DNA of 64,000 bases from Bradysia coprophila (Eukaryota; Arthropoda; Insecta; Diptera; Sciaridae). This document shows, piece after piece, positions 48,107-61,169 of this stretch. A model generated the notes under the pieces. That model was given only the letters and a program-made list of their open reading frames with translations. It was not told the origin of the DNA and made no database searches. The stretch covers positions 5,003,501-5,067,500 of the forward strand of contig NW_023503608.1 in assembly GCF_014529535.1 (NCBI RefSeq), written 5' to 3'. Position 1 is the first letter of the stretch. Each line of letters opens with the position of its first letter. A program made the position numbers and the translations under genes.

Positions 48107-50019
48107 AGATAGAGAGAGAGATCGATGTCGTTGTTGCAGACACACAGTGTGTGCGTGCGCGTGTTGGATCAAATAGGAAATAAGAAGAGGAGTTGAACGG
48201 AAAAAAATCATTTTGAAAGAGATTCAAAGTCGTAGACTATTATGTCCCCATTAGAAATATACGTACAGTCTCTACAACACTCAAATTTCTGTGCAGAATT
48301 TCCATATGAAATCAAACAAAAATTGTAATCGTAAGACTTAATGTTCGGTTGAGAAAATGTCCAAAATCCTCGATTGTGTAATATTGCTGTTGTCCGTTTT
48401 GTAGCATATTTTTGACAAAATTGGTACACCACCGGGAATTACACCGTCCGGTTCCGTACCAATTCTGGATATTTACTAAAGTGGAAAAATATTCTATTAA
48501 TGTTACGAACTGTCGAATGTTTGGTTTTCCTCCATTTATATACACGCAAACGGTGTTGTTTAGTGCAACACATTGATAAAATAATAATCTCATTGTATCG
48601 AATGTCCGTTTTATGAATTTTTATTTGAAATAAATTCATCCGTTCATGCGACGGTGAAGTAAAAAAAAAAATTAAAAAATTTGTTTTCCTTGTTCTATTT
48701 TGAGGGAACAAATCCACTCAATGAGCTGTCGAATTTTTGTAGGTTGTAGGTTTGTAGGTTTGTTTTCTTATTGTTCGAACCTGGAAGTGCAGTCACAAAC
48801 ATTCAAAAACCAACCAATGCAGTGTCGGAAATTCCACGTACATTCCATTGATTGTGGCAGTGCAGTGTTGTTGTCAAAACGAATTGGCTGAATAGTGTCG
48901 TTCGCTTCAAGTCAAGTGTTTTATTCGTATTGATCAGGATCTCAGTGATGTTGTTAATAATTAGTTACCAATACTATGTCCTGGTATTGTTCATTCAAGT
49001 TCGATATTCAATTCAGTAAGTTCGATATTCACTATGCGAGAACATGAAATTGTTAGTTTTGTCTTTGTGCATTATTAATTGTGCGAAAGGTATTCGTCAC
49101 ATCCAATCAGCTAATGTAAACCCGCGGAACAGTGAAATGTTTTCTGATGTTAAAGCTTGTGACTTGTAATTGTTCCCACATAAATTTCGTCTAACAAATG
49201 AAAACCTAGATTTTATATTCGAGTTTTTTGTTACCGTTTGCGTACAGGTAGCTAGCAAAAATGCGGCCAATTTAGATTTTCAATTGTTAAACGTAATTTG
49301 TGTGGATAGCCGTAGCCAAAGCGACTAGAATAAAGTCGACGGTTCGCCAATCAACTTTTTCATCTCTAACATTATTTTGCTTGATTTCTTATGATCCTGT
49401 AACCACCTCGATATATCAAGATTTTAAATCCGTGAAAAACCGTGAAATTAAGCAAAACACTCAACAGGACCGTAGTTAGATCACATTTTCAGGGCGGGCT
49501 CAAGCCTAATGATCGAAACTGAATACGAAGCTCTTCTTTTGTTTTCTCCATTTTTCAAGTGGACATTACAACTCAAGTGGAGTGAATAGAAAACAATTTT
49601 GCTGAACAGGTTTTTTTGCCCTATAAAGTTAGAAGCAAAATTGTGGAAAACTGCATTCTCAATCAAAATTGATGATTTCCCAATGTAAACCAAAAAATTT
49701 CGGATTCGAGTCAGAGACGCCGACTTTCATTTTGATCGTATGGGGGCGGAGAGTGGATTCATAAAGCATACGTTATTTCAATCTGGAATTTTTTGTTTTG
49801 CTTTTTGGCTGCTTTGTTGAGTAAAACACCTTACGTAGATAACCCCCTCGTTAAAGACAAAGTGAAGACTACTCGAAGACGTGGGCGGTGTAGAAAGTAG
49901 AATTAATAAGATAACGTAACCTTAAATTGGGTCTACTCTGATTTCTGGTATTACTAAGTTTACGGCGAGACAAAAATTTCTCACCCACAATTTTAACGTC
50001 AAAAAAACTTTTCTTGGGA

Positions 50020-50215
50020 ACTTTAGCACACTTCTAGGAACTTTCTGCAAAATCTTCCAGCTTTTTCCAAATTTCTGGGAACTTTCTCCAAAAACTCCCA
50101 TCTTTGGCTAAATTTTTGGGAACTTTTTTAGAAACTCCCATTTTATTTGCACATTTCTGGGAACTCTTTCCAAAATCTCCCATTTTTTTTACACATTTCT
50201 GGTAACTGTAGATCT
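50020..50215. repeat. Minisatellite, unit about 52 bp, roughly 3.5 copies
   Basis: Units of the form ATTTCTGGGAACTTTCTCCA-AAAACTCCCAT-T-rich. Successive units differ by 10-20 %. Confidence 0.8.
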
Positions 50216-51394
50216 CACTATCATTTAATTTGCTCGTGTGAAACAGTCGCCCAAACTGTTCGCTTCAGTAATAAAATGTGGTATGCATCCATTTATCTGT
50301 GCGCCGAAAGTTTGCGGTAAAGTTTCCATGGAAGGCTTCTGTGTAAAGAATGTAACGAGTTTCATAACATATTTGACTGAATTTTGAAGCTGAAGATGGA
50401 TACTAATGAACATTGAGTACACCGAGATATAGAAAGAAAAGAGATTTTTTCCAGCCGAAATAACCAGGTCAGAATTCTGAGAAAATGTGGTCAGATTTCA
50501 TATTATAGGGTATCGTTGACGAAGAGAAAGAATATGTTGGAAGGAATTTGAGTGTCTAAACCATTTATCGTTTTTACGTTAAAATTAGTACCGTGCGGAA
50601 ACAGAGATCGAATGAATCGAATTTCAAAATATTTAAAAAATGAAAACATGGAATTTTCGAGGAAAAAAACACTCAAAATATTGTAACGGTGCCACAGTCG
50701 CGTCGTCTAGATTTGTTGTTACTACTAAAAAGGTAAAATTAATTTTAAGATTGAAGCTACTTCACCAACTCAAGCCCTGATCTTCATACGAGAATTTAAA
50801 AGTTTTCAACGGTTCAAGGCTATAGAAAAGAAACACGATGCGTATTTTCCAAATTTTTCCTATAACGTTTTTCAATAAAACTCAAACTTATTTTAAAACA
50901 GCCGTGCAGCGAGACTTTTTTCTAATAGATGCATAGCAAACGAACAAACCGAATTAGTATGATTCAATCATAAGAAACACTAACACATAAACTTCAGTCG
51001 ACATGTCCTTAAACTAATTGAAATTTCTGATGGACTTCAGAAACTCCAGGACGGGCTTAAGAACTTTTGCATCGCAACTCATATATTTCCATAAAATTCT
51101 ACAGTACTGCTACAACGTTCCAGACCAAGTCGATACTTGTAAATTTAAAATTTTGTGAGTTTTGTTTTTTCCAAATTATGAGCGAAGAATTCGTTTGTTG
51201 GATGATGATCATAAATCCTCCAATGACTTCAGTGTTTTTTTTATGTCAATGATTTTGAAAGTCACCAAGGGAAGTGAAAGAGTTGACAGTTAGTGTAACT
51301 AGGTCATAAACTGACGTTAGATCTGGACAACCAACTGCAGAAATTAAAAGTAGAATTGGTCTTGCATGGGCGGTGTTCGGAAAACTCAGGCTAA

Positions 51395-51690
51395 TTTTCA
51401 AAGGTCGTTGATGTCACGGAAAGAATAGCATCTCTAAAGTGGAACTGGGCGGGACATATCGCAAGAAGGACAAACGAACGTTGGACCAAAGAGATCATGG
51501 ACTGACAGCCAAACGAAAAAAGACCTAGAGGTAGACCACCAGAGAGATGGACAAATAGCATCAAGAGAACAGCAGGCAAAAATTGGGAGCAATAGTAATT
51601 GCAATGGGTCGTTCAATATGGAGAGAAATTCGGGAGGCCTACATCCAGTAGTGGATACAGTAAACAGGCTGAAAAAGAAGAAGAAGAAGG
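51395..51690 (+). mobile_element. RTE/CR1-like LINE 3' remnant
   Basis: Encodes the C-terminal signature of insect endonuclease-reverse transcriptases: IASLKWNWAGHIARRTNERW then RPRGRPPERWTNSIKRTAG, interrupted by TGA in place of Trp and by TAG TAA; ends in an (AAG)n tail at about 51675. Dead, 5'-truncated. Confidence 0.85.
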
Positions 51691-53053
51691 GAAGTGATTA
51701 GCAAGGCATAAGGCGGATCGGAGCTAATGTTTTCGTAATCTGAAGAAAATACACAAAATTTAGATTGTTATCCAAGTAAGAATTAAAATTTTTATTTAAA
51801 AAAAATTTTGTCACAAACAATTACATTAACATTAATTGCTGCTTTTAGCTAAAAAAAAGAAGAAGAGAAAAACAAAAGAAAAAATCATTCTCCGTTTAGT
51901 TTAACATTTAAACAATTAAAAAAATCTTTTTTAAAAATATAACATAGAATTGGCACAAATTGGAAAATGAAAGATCTCGTCGACTCGCGGACAGAAAACT
52001 TATAGAAATTATTTCATTGAGCCGGACGAATCCGGCCTTCCCATACAACAAAAAAAAAATCCGACAACTAGAAACTCATACAATTGCGCTCAGTGCGCTG
52101 CGCATCTCAATTCATCTGATTGAACGTTACCAAACTCATTGATCGCACCGATTGTCATTTTTGTATTTCCATTTTTGCTTGCAACACCTAAAGCTGAATT
52201 TTCCCTATTTTATCGTTAGCTATGTGCTACATTCTATCTACGTCCTCTACGTTAATAACGAAGTGTATGATTAAGCGATGAACGACTGTTAATCAGAAGT
52301 GTGTCTCGGTTACCGTCGCACCATATTGGTCATTTAAACACTTCATGTGCGAGTGACACATAGGTCCTTGACATTCTCGGATTACAGGGTAGGAGATGCA
52401 TGTAGAAATCCACTAAAACCTAATTTGAAACATCAACGGGTTGATACAGACCGAGACTACATCGGAATTATCCGTAGTACCTCCCTTTCCCATGTTTTTA
52501 TTACTTGCCTCGATGAAGTAGCACCCAGCACTAATCAAAGAATATTTTTAACAGAATTTTGTGTTGGATTAACAAAGAACTAAAATCCACTGGATTGCAT
52601 TGCTTGCTTAACCTTTCAGAAACGGCCAATATCATCGACGAGTCTGTCACTGCTTCTGTTAGTATTACTGGTGTTAAATTGGAAAAGTTTTAGGTTCATT
52701 TCAACATTAATTTAAGAACACATCATCAACCGGGAAGGTCATCACGAAATTATTGCTCGTCGCTGTCGATAAAACGGACAATTCTGGAAGGTTAAGTCAG
52801 TTATTTCACTAGTTTAGATGTATGCGCGTTGCGCATTAATGATAATTGCTAACGAGAAGTGTACAAATGTTACGAACTTTTATCAAATTGACTCGTTTTC
52901 CGGTTTATTCTTTCTTCTATCTCTCGTTTCTCAGCGACAAGGTTATTTTGTGTTTTTAGAAACGACGAGCGTTAGATCCGTAAGATATGTCGACGGATTT
53001 TTTCCTCCTCATCACTTAAAAATATTTCTTCCACCCTCCCCTTGACGCGTTGT

Positions 53054-53745
53054 TTATTTTTCTCGTCTTTCAATCATTAAAGAATCATCGTCGAAACATC
53101 CATGGCAGTACGGTTTATCGTTTTGTTCCTTGAACGTGCCCTTGTTCAGTGCTTTGAGACAGAAGGCGCACACGAAATGTTCCGGATGGAATTTCCTAAA
53201 CATGGCCGTTATACATCGTCCAGTTATCGGTTTCGAGCAGCCAGCACACAGTGAGCCACATTTGGCGTGGTAATGCGTTTCGCAGTATGGCAGACCTGAA
53301 ATGGAATGAAATTTTAGTTCAGGGCGGTTTTCGTTTTACGGAGTTATTGCTTAAATTGTGAGCGTAAGCATCCGATAAGGACTATAAGGAGGGACGCGAA
53401 TGTTTTGACTTCACAAATTTAGCAGAGCTCCCCGACAACTATTTATCGTTTGAACATTAGCTGTCTATTTATTCAATCCAACGATTCTTCTATGATTTTG
53501 AGAAGGAATTCACCGAAATTGTTTTTTTTAGACAATCTTGATATTAAAAGCTTCCAATCAGTCGTTTGAATGCATTCCTCGTTCATTATTTTCTTATTTC
53601 ATATTTCATGGCACATTTCTTCCTCTACTTTCCACATAATATTTAAACTTGAAGTAGATAAAAGTCGCTGAACGTTTTAACGTAACATCGTATACATACC
53701 TTCGTGGTCAAAGAATGAGCCACCTTGGAAGGGTTGACGGCAATC
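53054..53745 (-). CDS. Pax: Paxillin, last two coding exons (fourth LIM domain)
   Basis: Exons 53745-53700 and 53295-53054 join in phase: [16 protein letters not shown] then [60 protein letters not shown] and PYCHGCF before the stop. This is the end of LIM3 and LIM4 of paxillin, the focal-adhesion scaffold that binds integrin-linked proteins. The tail after the last Cys ([13 protein letters not shown]) is a little longer than in vertebrates. The exon at 53745 begins on a complete codon. The upstream exons are not seen before 57.5 kb, so the rest lies beyond a long intron. Confidence 0.92.
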
Positions 53746-54667
53746 CTGAAAATAAATAGAAAGCCAAGTTTTACTAAATGATCGTTCGGATGAATTTCTT
53801 TTGTATATGCAAGAATCATCCAAAAAAATTTTTATGGATACTCGATGCTCCCTAAAAAATATCCCTGCAGACAGGTACGGACTAAGTGGGGCCACAGATT
53901 TACACGAAATATAAGACGAAAATTACTATTGCTTACGGTTGAAGTTGACGTATTTTTGAAATATCTACTCGAGCCGCAATGGAGTTAATTTATCAGAACA
54001 TTTTCACCGGAATAATTAATGGACCCATTCAAATTCGCAATTCCGAATTTTTTTTTTCAAATTTAACATTCAGTCCGAAACAGGTCCCATCAATTTTCCA
54101 TAATCATCAGTGACCCTGAATCTATTATTTAATGTTAATGATATCACCGTTACGATGTCCAGAATTAATGTGCTACAGAAAATTCATAAATTATAAACAG
54201 CGGAACAGATGTGTGGTGTGTTTTTTTGGGTCGTCTGTTTAGGCGAGGAATATGGAAAAAAAGCCGACAATGCACTTGGCTTTTTAGAAATTGTAGACGT
54301 TTGTTATTGACGACTACGATGAAAATAGTATTTGGTTCTGTGTTTTCTTTTATATGGCTGCAAGACATAAGATACAATCAAATGAAGTAAAAGATTCCTT
54401 TTGCCCCACACTTGGAGATATCTTGAACAATAGAAGTAACAGATTTAACGATCGTATTACAGTAATATGCTTGCCATTTGTGCAATGAAATAATTAAATT
54501 GTCAAAAGTATCAAAACCGGGACAGACGAAAGATTTTGATACGAGCAAGTTAACATAACCAAATAAATTTGCTTTCGTTTACTGTAAACTGTAAGATTTA
54601 TCAAGAAAATAGCGAACGTCAGATTTTTCGACGCTATAACAATAACGCTAACGCTAAATCCGCACAA

Positions 54668-54984
54668 TAAAGGCAACTGCGAAATTAATTAAATTTCAAG
54701 TCGGCGGATTTTGATCAAACAAAAGGCCAACGTGTAGCGCATAATCTCAGGACTCCGATAAAGTAATTAGTTTTTGAATCGAACTTATCTTTGCATTGCG
54801 ATAAGACATTCAAATCATGAGGTGAAGAAAACAACTTTTTCCGAAGTCTTATTACAAGGCAAACATAAGTTCTATTGAAAAACTAATTAATTTACCCGAG
54901 TCCTGATATCACGCGCTACGCATGGCATTTTTTTTGATCAAAATCCGCCGTGTTGAAATCTAATTAATTTCTCAGTTGCCTTTA
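54668..54984. mobile_element. MITE-like foldback element, 317 bp, TA flanks
   Basis: Ends TAAAGGCAACTG and CAGTTGCCTTTA; arms go on with GAAATTAATTAAATTTCAAG / TTGAAATCTAATTAATTTC and CGGCGGATTTTGATCAAA / TTTGATCAAAATCCGCCG. TA at both ends could be the target duplication of a Tc1/mariner-type element. Confidence 0.82.
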
Positions 54985-55007
54985 TCGTTTGACATTTGTC
55001 TTTATTT

Positions 55008-56530
55008 GAGAACGTTAGCGGCCGTTTAGCTAACGCTAATTTCCAACGCTAAATCCCCCGCTAACGCTAAAATCAACGGTAATTCCCAGTCAATAAATGG
55101 CATCATTGTGAATGCATACACATGGACGACGCAATTTCGGTGTGTCTCGGTGTCAGTGTGTTTCTCGGTGCACATGGATTGGCGAGTTATGATTCACTTC
55201 AGGTTATACTTTTCAATGAGTATATAGAAGAGAAACGGGCAAGACAGGTAACAAACACACCGAGTCGTCCCTGATGAGTTCCCCAATGTGTTTGTCTTCA
55301 CTTTACATTTCACGGGAATTGTAAAGATGAACTCCGAAGTTTTTGAATTTAGCTGAACAAAACGGTGTCTCTGGGTACTCTAGGGATAAACGAGACTCGG
55401 ACGACTTTTTGTTTTTGTTTAATTCGCTCTTGCGTTTTTACGCGGATTTGACTGTACTTGGACTTAGAATATGGAATATGTCGTGGTTTTTATTGTTCTG
55501 TTTAGCTCGGTTGAAGTCTTGAATATGGTAAAAAACTGACACTGAGACTGTGAGTGAACGGTGGATCAATGGACGAGATTTCTTTTCTTACACAGATAAT
55601 CCGTAGACCCTCTAAACCCCTGTGCGTCTTTCTTAATACGACAGGTAAGAAATTCCATTCTCATTGCGAGATGTATCAGATCAGAGCATTGTTTTAACTG
55701 TATTTCTATATACATACAGATGTGGTATTGGGTTCAGGAATGAATGTATTAAGAGGTAGAAAAGACGAGAAGAAGACGATTGCTTCATGGATCGGCGAGT
55801 TATGATTCACTTCAGGTTATACTCTTCAATGAGTATATAGAAGAGAAACGGGCAAGACAGGTTTAGTCCCAAACACACCTGAATTATTTTTGTGATTATC
55901 ACTCCCACAATGTGATCGGATTAACATTTTATCAATGGAATTAGTAGATCTGACTTGTAGGAAGCCATCGGTATTAAGCTGGAAACGTTTTTTATTCTCT
56001 TTTTAATGTTACAGATAGTATCCTCCACACGACGAACATGCAGTTGGAAAATGTGATTCGTAATACGTTTTATTGCAATCAAAAGTGAATAAAACTTTTC
56101 CAGCTTAATACCGCTGGCTTCCTACAAGTCAGATCTACTAATTCCATTGATAAAATATTGATCCGATCACATTGTGGAAGTAATAATCACAAAATTAATT
56201 TCATGTGTTTCAATTGCAGGTTAACCATGTGTTTGTTGTGTAGTTGAAGATGTTTGTCGTCGAACAGCACATTGTAAAGTTTATAGATTTTTTCCAGCAC
56301 AGTGTCGCTGCCTTCCTGCAAATTAGATCTACGGATTGCAGTAATAAAATATTGATCCGGATGACCTTTTAAAATAATAAATGAAAATAAATCGAAAATT
56401 GCGTCGTCCATGTGTTGTGTATGCATTCACAATGGTGCCATTTATTGACAGGGCATTACCGTTGATTTTAGCGTTAGCGGGGGATTTAGCGTTGGAAATT
56501 AGCGTTAGCGGCCGTTTAGCTAACGTTCTC
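55008..56530. mobile_element. 1.5-kb non-autonomous element with about 135-bp TIRs
   Basis: TIRs begin GAGAACGTTAGC and contain CTAATTTCCAACGCTAAATC, CCCCGCTAACGCTAAAATCA and, further in, AATGCATACACATGGACGAC. The CGCTAACG motif recurs within the TIR. Inside: a direct repeat of about 85 bp (55172 and 55793, GCGAGTTATGATTCACTTCA) and a second, strong hairpin (55890-56002 against 56085-56200, TAGATCTGACTTGTAGGAAG). No transposase recognised. The left end abuts the MITE at 54668-54984 within 25 bases. Confidence 0.82.
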
Positions 56531-57559
56531 TATTGAAAAAATAAAACAGCAACTGCATGGATCAATTAGACTGGCTTTATTAATTCGGCAATGTTTAATG
56601 TTTGCTACACTCAAAGAATGTTATGCCTCAGCTTTTCATGTGTTCTACGACCAGACGATTGGGCTGCAACAAAAATGAGAATTCAATCAGTTCTGTTGCT
56701 TGATGAGTATTTTATCTAGGAATCGCCATACTCGTCACAAACAATTTTCAACGACAATGACATGGGTATCCCTGAAATTAGCACAAGATTTTTTCATAAA
56801 AAAAAAAAATCTTGATGTCGGCCTTTTAGGACCTTTTATCATTCGTTCTGCGACTAGCAACAATTTTTCAGTGCACATGATTCGACAATTTGAGAAGCTA
56901 ATCGGGTACTTTACATGTTTTAAATGACTACGAATTTCAAACATGTAAAGTACCGAGGGGGAAACCATTTCGAAATACGCAATACCATGACTTCGAGTCT
57001 TTGTTATGGAACTGAAGGTCACCCTGAGACAATGACTTTGACTTTACATGGATTTGTACAGTGAGGTTTTGGACCTGTAACCTGACTTTTCGGAGTAGTT
57101 TCACCCTCGAAAGTACCCAATATATAATATCAATGCGAGGATAGGCATTAGCGTTAAGAAAGGTCCGGTGCGCTGAGAAGGTTAGTTGTGGCACTGGAAA
57201 AGAGAACATTTGCTTCGATCATTAACTCCTTGTAGGCAATGTAACATAGAAGCACTTTCGCCTGGTGGTGGAGCACTTCTCATATTTATCACCTCGTCTT
57301 TCCTTGCATTTCAATTTGTCATGGTAGCTAACAAAAATGCTCAACAACCTTAGACGCAAGACAAAAACGCTTGACAATTTTCTGTTAACATTTCGGATCG
57401 GGATGAGCGTCAAAACAGAATTGAATGGTTCTCTCGCATATCTGAATGAAATTTCATAGTTTAACGCTTTCAAGATTGCTGAGATGGAACCAGAAATGTT
57501 GATACGAAAATAGCGACGACCATAGCACGAAATTTGATATAATCACTCGAGAACCTTAC

Positions 57560-59562
57560 CGAATGTCATCGGACAGAAGTTGCAGGAAAAGATTTTCCCT
57601 TTGTGCAAGTACATATGCTGACGCAAAACCACTGCAGTCTTAAAATTTTTTCCACACACTTTGCACACGATATTCCGCTCCTCGGTATGTGTCTTTTTGT
57701 GGGCGTACAATCGATTCCTGCTGCCGAATATTTTGCCACAAATGTCACACGGTAGCGTTTCTTTGATGTGTCGCCGTCGGTGCGCATTCATTTTACTGGT
57801 TGAATTAAAGGACTTTCCACAAAGATCGCACTGAAAGAAATATCTGGTGTCAGTTCGTTCTGTGGCAAAAGTTCACACAAGCACAAAATTGTCTGGTTAC
57901 GGTTTTCGGCATCGACGAATTTTTCTGAGCGTGGTTTTGTCTTGTGAAGTCCGAAACCTTTCTGGGCACATAAGAATATCGACAGGATAATGCGTCCGAT
58001 TTCAGCAAGATGTTTTTCAAAAGAATCCCTCTGTGGTAACCAGACAATTTTGTGCTTGTGCGAACTTTCCTCCGTTGGAACAGATCGAAGCCGATGGTTC
58101 ACTAACCTGATATGGAGTTTCCGTACTGTGTGCAGTATTCATGTGATACTTCAAATGACAATTGGCAGTGAATTTCTTATCGCAAAGTTGGCACTCTGCC
58201 TGATAATCACCATTGTGCAGCCGCAAGTGCCTCTTCAAATTATTCTTCTCGCGAAACTTCCAGCCGCAAACTTCGCAATCGAATGTGGGACGATCGGTGT
58301 GATTATAGATGACATGTCTGCGAAGTCTTGGTTTCGTGTTGTACGCGGAATCGCACAAATTACATTTAAATTCGCGCAAGTTTGAGTGGGACAGAATGTG
58401 TTGCTTCAAAATGTAGGGTGTATCGTAAGACTTCTGGCAAGGATCACAGCTAAACATTTTCGGGCGCTGTACATTTTTCGACTCCCGGTATCCGTCCCAT
58501 GACTTATTCCCATCCGATGACAATGTAACGTTCTTATTGTTGGCTTTAGCGATTCCATTTTCATCCGCATTCGGTCGTAGCAGACATTCCGAATTTTCGT
58601 GCCGTCTCAGCGATGCTTCGAGTACGTATCGTTGATTGCAATATTTGCACTTGTCTTCCTTTCCGGTATGCCGTTGAGTCATGTGATGGATCAAGCGAAA
58701 CTTGTGGCGAAAACCGTGGCCGCAGATGTCGCAGTAAAATGGAAATTCCCCAATTTGCGTCGGTTTGCAAAATTCGTCTTTACATGTGGATCTTTGTAGG
58801 AGTCGCTTAAGCAGATGTTTTGCCTACAGTGCATTGTTGTTCCTTAGATAGAAAAGTTAACCAAAATTGGAAATGTTTTACCTTAAACGACCGACGACAA
58901 AATTTACACTCGGAGCATTCGTCTGCGTCATTTACTTTAATGTCTGTGGCTACTTCTGTCGGATGCTGCTGATTGAAATGCCCTTCCAGTTTAGTAGGTG
59001 TATCGAATTCGATCGAGCATCCCTCGCACTGTAAATCACCAGTCTGTTCCCCTTCAATTGGTTGGTTAGGATGAGAGATTTCGGAATGTAGTACCAAAAA
59101 TAGGCGACTAGCAAAATGCTCCGCGCAGTAGGAGCAGTGGATGCACCGTTTTCGATCAATGATCGAATCTGTCATAAAGTCGGTCGAACCACTTGGTTCC
59201 AGCCAATCTTCAACGCAGGTCTCATTTTGTTTGCTCTCATCTTTGACGCGTAAATTGGACCTACAAAAGATCCACTTACAAATGCTACGATTTGGAATTG
59301 AAATTAAATTTTACCGAAGATCGGCGGTAATATCACTGATTGCAATGAAGTCTAGCGAATTTTCTGCTTTGTTTTCAATTGCACAAGTTTGATTTGAGCC
59401 AATTGCATCGGTGATTATTGTTCCACCGGTAAAATGACCATCGATGTGTTCCAGTGTTTCGTTGACATTATCAAAATAACTGCCACAATGATCGCATACA
59501 AAGCAGAAGAGGCCACTTGCATTCCGATAAATTTTACCAGACTCGCTAACTTCAGCTTCCAT
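57560..59562 (-). CDS. C2H2 zinc-finger protein with about 13 fingers (3' end unresolved)
   Basis: Exons 59562-59315, 59260-58882, 58823-58107, 57830-57560 (donor G|GTAAGG), joining in phase to at least 538 aa. Fingers: CDHCGSYF...HIDGH, CSYCAEHF...HSEISH, CEGCSIEF...HFNQQH, then from exon 3 CDICGHGF, CKYCNQRY (last ligand Cys), CDPCQKSY, CNLCDSAY, CEVCGWKF, CQLCDKKF, and in exon 4 CDLCGKSF, CDICGKIF, CKVCGKNF and a half finger CNFCPMTFG. CKFCRRSFKAKHLL at the exon 2/3 join is degenerate. No ZAD domain at the N-terminus. Likely a nuclear DNA-binding regulator. The exon holding the end of the last finger was not found; a short exon at about 57447 would end the protein soon but not finish the finger. 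Lies on the same strand as paxillin, perhaps in its intron. Confidence 0.9.
57868..58067. mobile_element. Foldback element in an intron of the zinc-finger gene
   Basis: GTTCACACAAGCACAAAATT and GTCTGGTTAC are mirrored by GTAACCAGAC and AATTTTGTGCTTGTGCGAAC at the right. Its inside (ATGCGTCCGATTTCAGCAAG ... AAAGAATCCCTCTG) has a relative at 62560-62660. Confidence 0.82.
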
Positions 59563-60048
59563 TGCTATGTTTTGCTATTTACTGAGACTTTTTTTTTATA
59601 AAATAATGTTGTGACAATGAGAGTGTCACTGGTGCCACTCTTCTTATTTTTAACTCTGCAATACTACCGAACTTAGTAGTGCTGACAAGCGGTAAAAATT
59701 TGAATAAATCTACAAGAAACCGCAACTATTTGTGTACTTTTGAGAATGTTCTAAACAGAATGGAGGCAACACTATGACAACAGATGATGGTAGAGTTTGG
59801 CATATGTTGCATAACAATTGGACAAATCGATCAGTAAAGGTAGTCAGGCTATTACACGAGCCAACAAGACCACGTGGGGCAGGGTTCTAACAGTTTAGCG
59901 GCAGCATCACCAATTCTAGTTTAGAGTTTCAATGGGCACAGAGGTTGTCGGCCATGACGTCGTATACAGGGAATTTGGGCCTACATGATCTAAATTAATT
60001 TAATTTGAATTCAATGAGAACTTTAAATTCTAACACAATCCCTCAATG
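59563..60048. other. Upstream of the zinc-finger gene; repeat F copy
   Basis: 59965-60036 (GGGAATTTGGGCCTACATGA and following) recurs at 63311-63379 in the same orientation. No gene. Confidence 0.55.
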
Positions 60049-60288
60049 TTACCATTGAGTTCGTATCCAACCCCTCAATGGTGACATTGACGAGAATAGA
60101 TATTCATATCCGACACCTCCGTCGTCTTCTTCTTCTTTGATCAACGATTCTTTTTCCGTCCTTGCTTTATTGATGTAAACAAATTGGTTGTCGTCAACAA
60201 GCAAACCAATGTGTGCTCTAGCTCTATCGTCCTTTCGTTTCCAGATCTTCGTATTGAGATTATTGGCATATCTGGTGTATACTTTCAT
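60049..60288 (-). CDS. Small basic/acidic protein of unknown function, 79 aa (repeat K copy)
   Basis: ATG 60288 in context TACAATGA. Reads MKVYTRYANNLNTKIWKRKD then DRARAHIGLLVDDNQFVYIN and an acidic tail (EKESLIKEEEDD). About 30 codons, NTKIWKRKDDRARAHIGLLV on, recur in the same frame at 62975-62865 (TKVWKRKNDRARAHIGLLVD), with mostly conservative or synonymous changes, so the segment was once coding. The downstream part includes a tandem copy of GTAACATTGAGGGG-like DNA that also forms part of the frame. No known domain. Confidence 0.45.
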   Translation of the reverse strand: MKVYTRYANNLNTKIWKRKDDRARAHIGLLVDDNQFVYINKARTEKESLIKEEEDDGGVGYEYLFSSMSPLRGWIRTQW

Positions 60289-61169
60289 TGTACAGCCTCG
60301 GTAGCAACATTTCTATATATTCAACTCACAGCTTAATTTTCCTCTAAACCAACATTATTTCATCCGTTCGGTCCGTATATTATTTAATCAGATAAATAAG
60401 CCAGACCAAATAATACAAAAAAGCCAAGCCATCTGATTGAATCAAAATGAAATGAATTTGTTAAAATGTTCAAATTGTCGAATGGACTCAAAAACTGTTT
60501 TGCATTAAGTCAATTAAAATTCAATAAAAGATTATGCCAGACCGAACCGCCGAGTAGAGCACGGGTGCGTTTTGCCCAGAGTCCGACAGGTTGCTATCAT
60601 GGTTATCATTCAGAAAAATAAAATTTCTTCAAATCCATTTTTCAACCTGAGTTCTTCTCACAAGCTTCTTACATTTGGGTGGTTTGTGAACCGCTTTCTT
60701 AAATTACTTGTTCGCCAAGGCCAACAATGACAAAATGATCTTGAGAATTGAAGACACCGATCAGAAACGATTGGTCGAAGGAAATTTTGGGTAAAGATAG
60801 CACACTCACACGAATGGAGATGAAAAAATCTAGGAAATAAATTGAATGTCAGGGATTATACCAATATCAAAGCTGCTGTTTTGTATTCACGTCGGGATTG
60901 AATCTACCGACTCCTCGGTGAGAGTGTCTGCACTCAACTATTTTTCCTACAGCTCCTCCGTCCTGTTCGAACGAGTTTATAAGCTGTGTCGACACTAACC
61001 CACCGGCGGTATTGTCATTCTGTGTTAATTGTTCGATGATTTTATCTTTCACTGCGACATGATTATCTTACCTAATGATCACGCTTACAGATAAAAGAAT
61101 TTATTCAGTCCGATGGTCAAATGGAAACGAAACTGAATTGTTGAAGAAAACCATTTTATTTCTAAGGAC
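60289..61169. other. Spacer with repeat blocks
   Basis: 60846-60945 (TTGTATTCACGTCGGGATTG, CTACCGACTCCTCGGTGAGA) recurs at 62277-62375. The minus-strand frame at 60867-61052 includes it and is doubtful. Confidence 0.45.

Larger units (their letters stand above)
48107..53053. other. Intergenic region between acyl-CoA oxidase and paxillin
   Basis: 3' UTR of the oxidase (GA-rich start), a minisatellite at 50020, a LINE remnant at 51395 and otherwise AT-rich DNA. Overlapping minus-strand frames at 48208-48717 (up to 93 codons) are not recognised and have no splice or start context. Confidence 0.4.
53746..57559. other. Probable paxillin intron with TIR elements; no exon recognised
   Basis: No LIM-type exon was found. 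Contains the elements at 54668 and 55008. The 79-codon minus-strand frame 56187-56426 lies inside the larger TIR element and has no known transposase motif. A short possible last exon of the zinc-finger gene may lie near 57420-57450. Confidence 0.4.

Noticed and set aside
48208-48717. Three overlapping minus-strand frames of 74-93 codons
   Set aside because: No start context, splice sites or recognisable domain; probably 3' UTR and flank of the oxidase gene.
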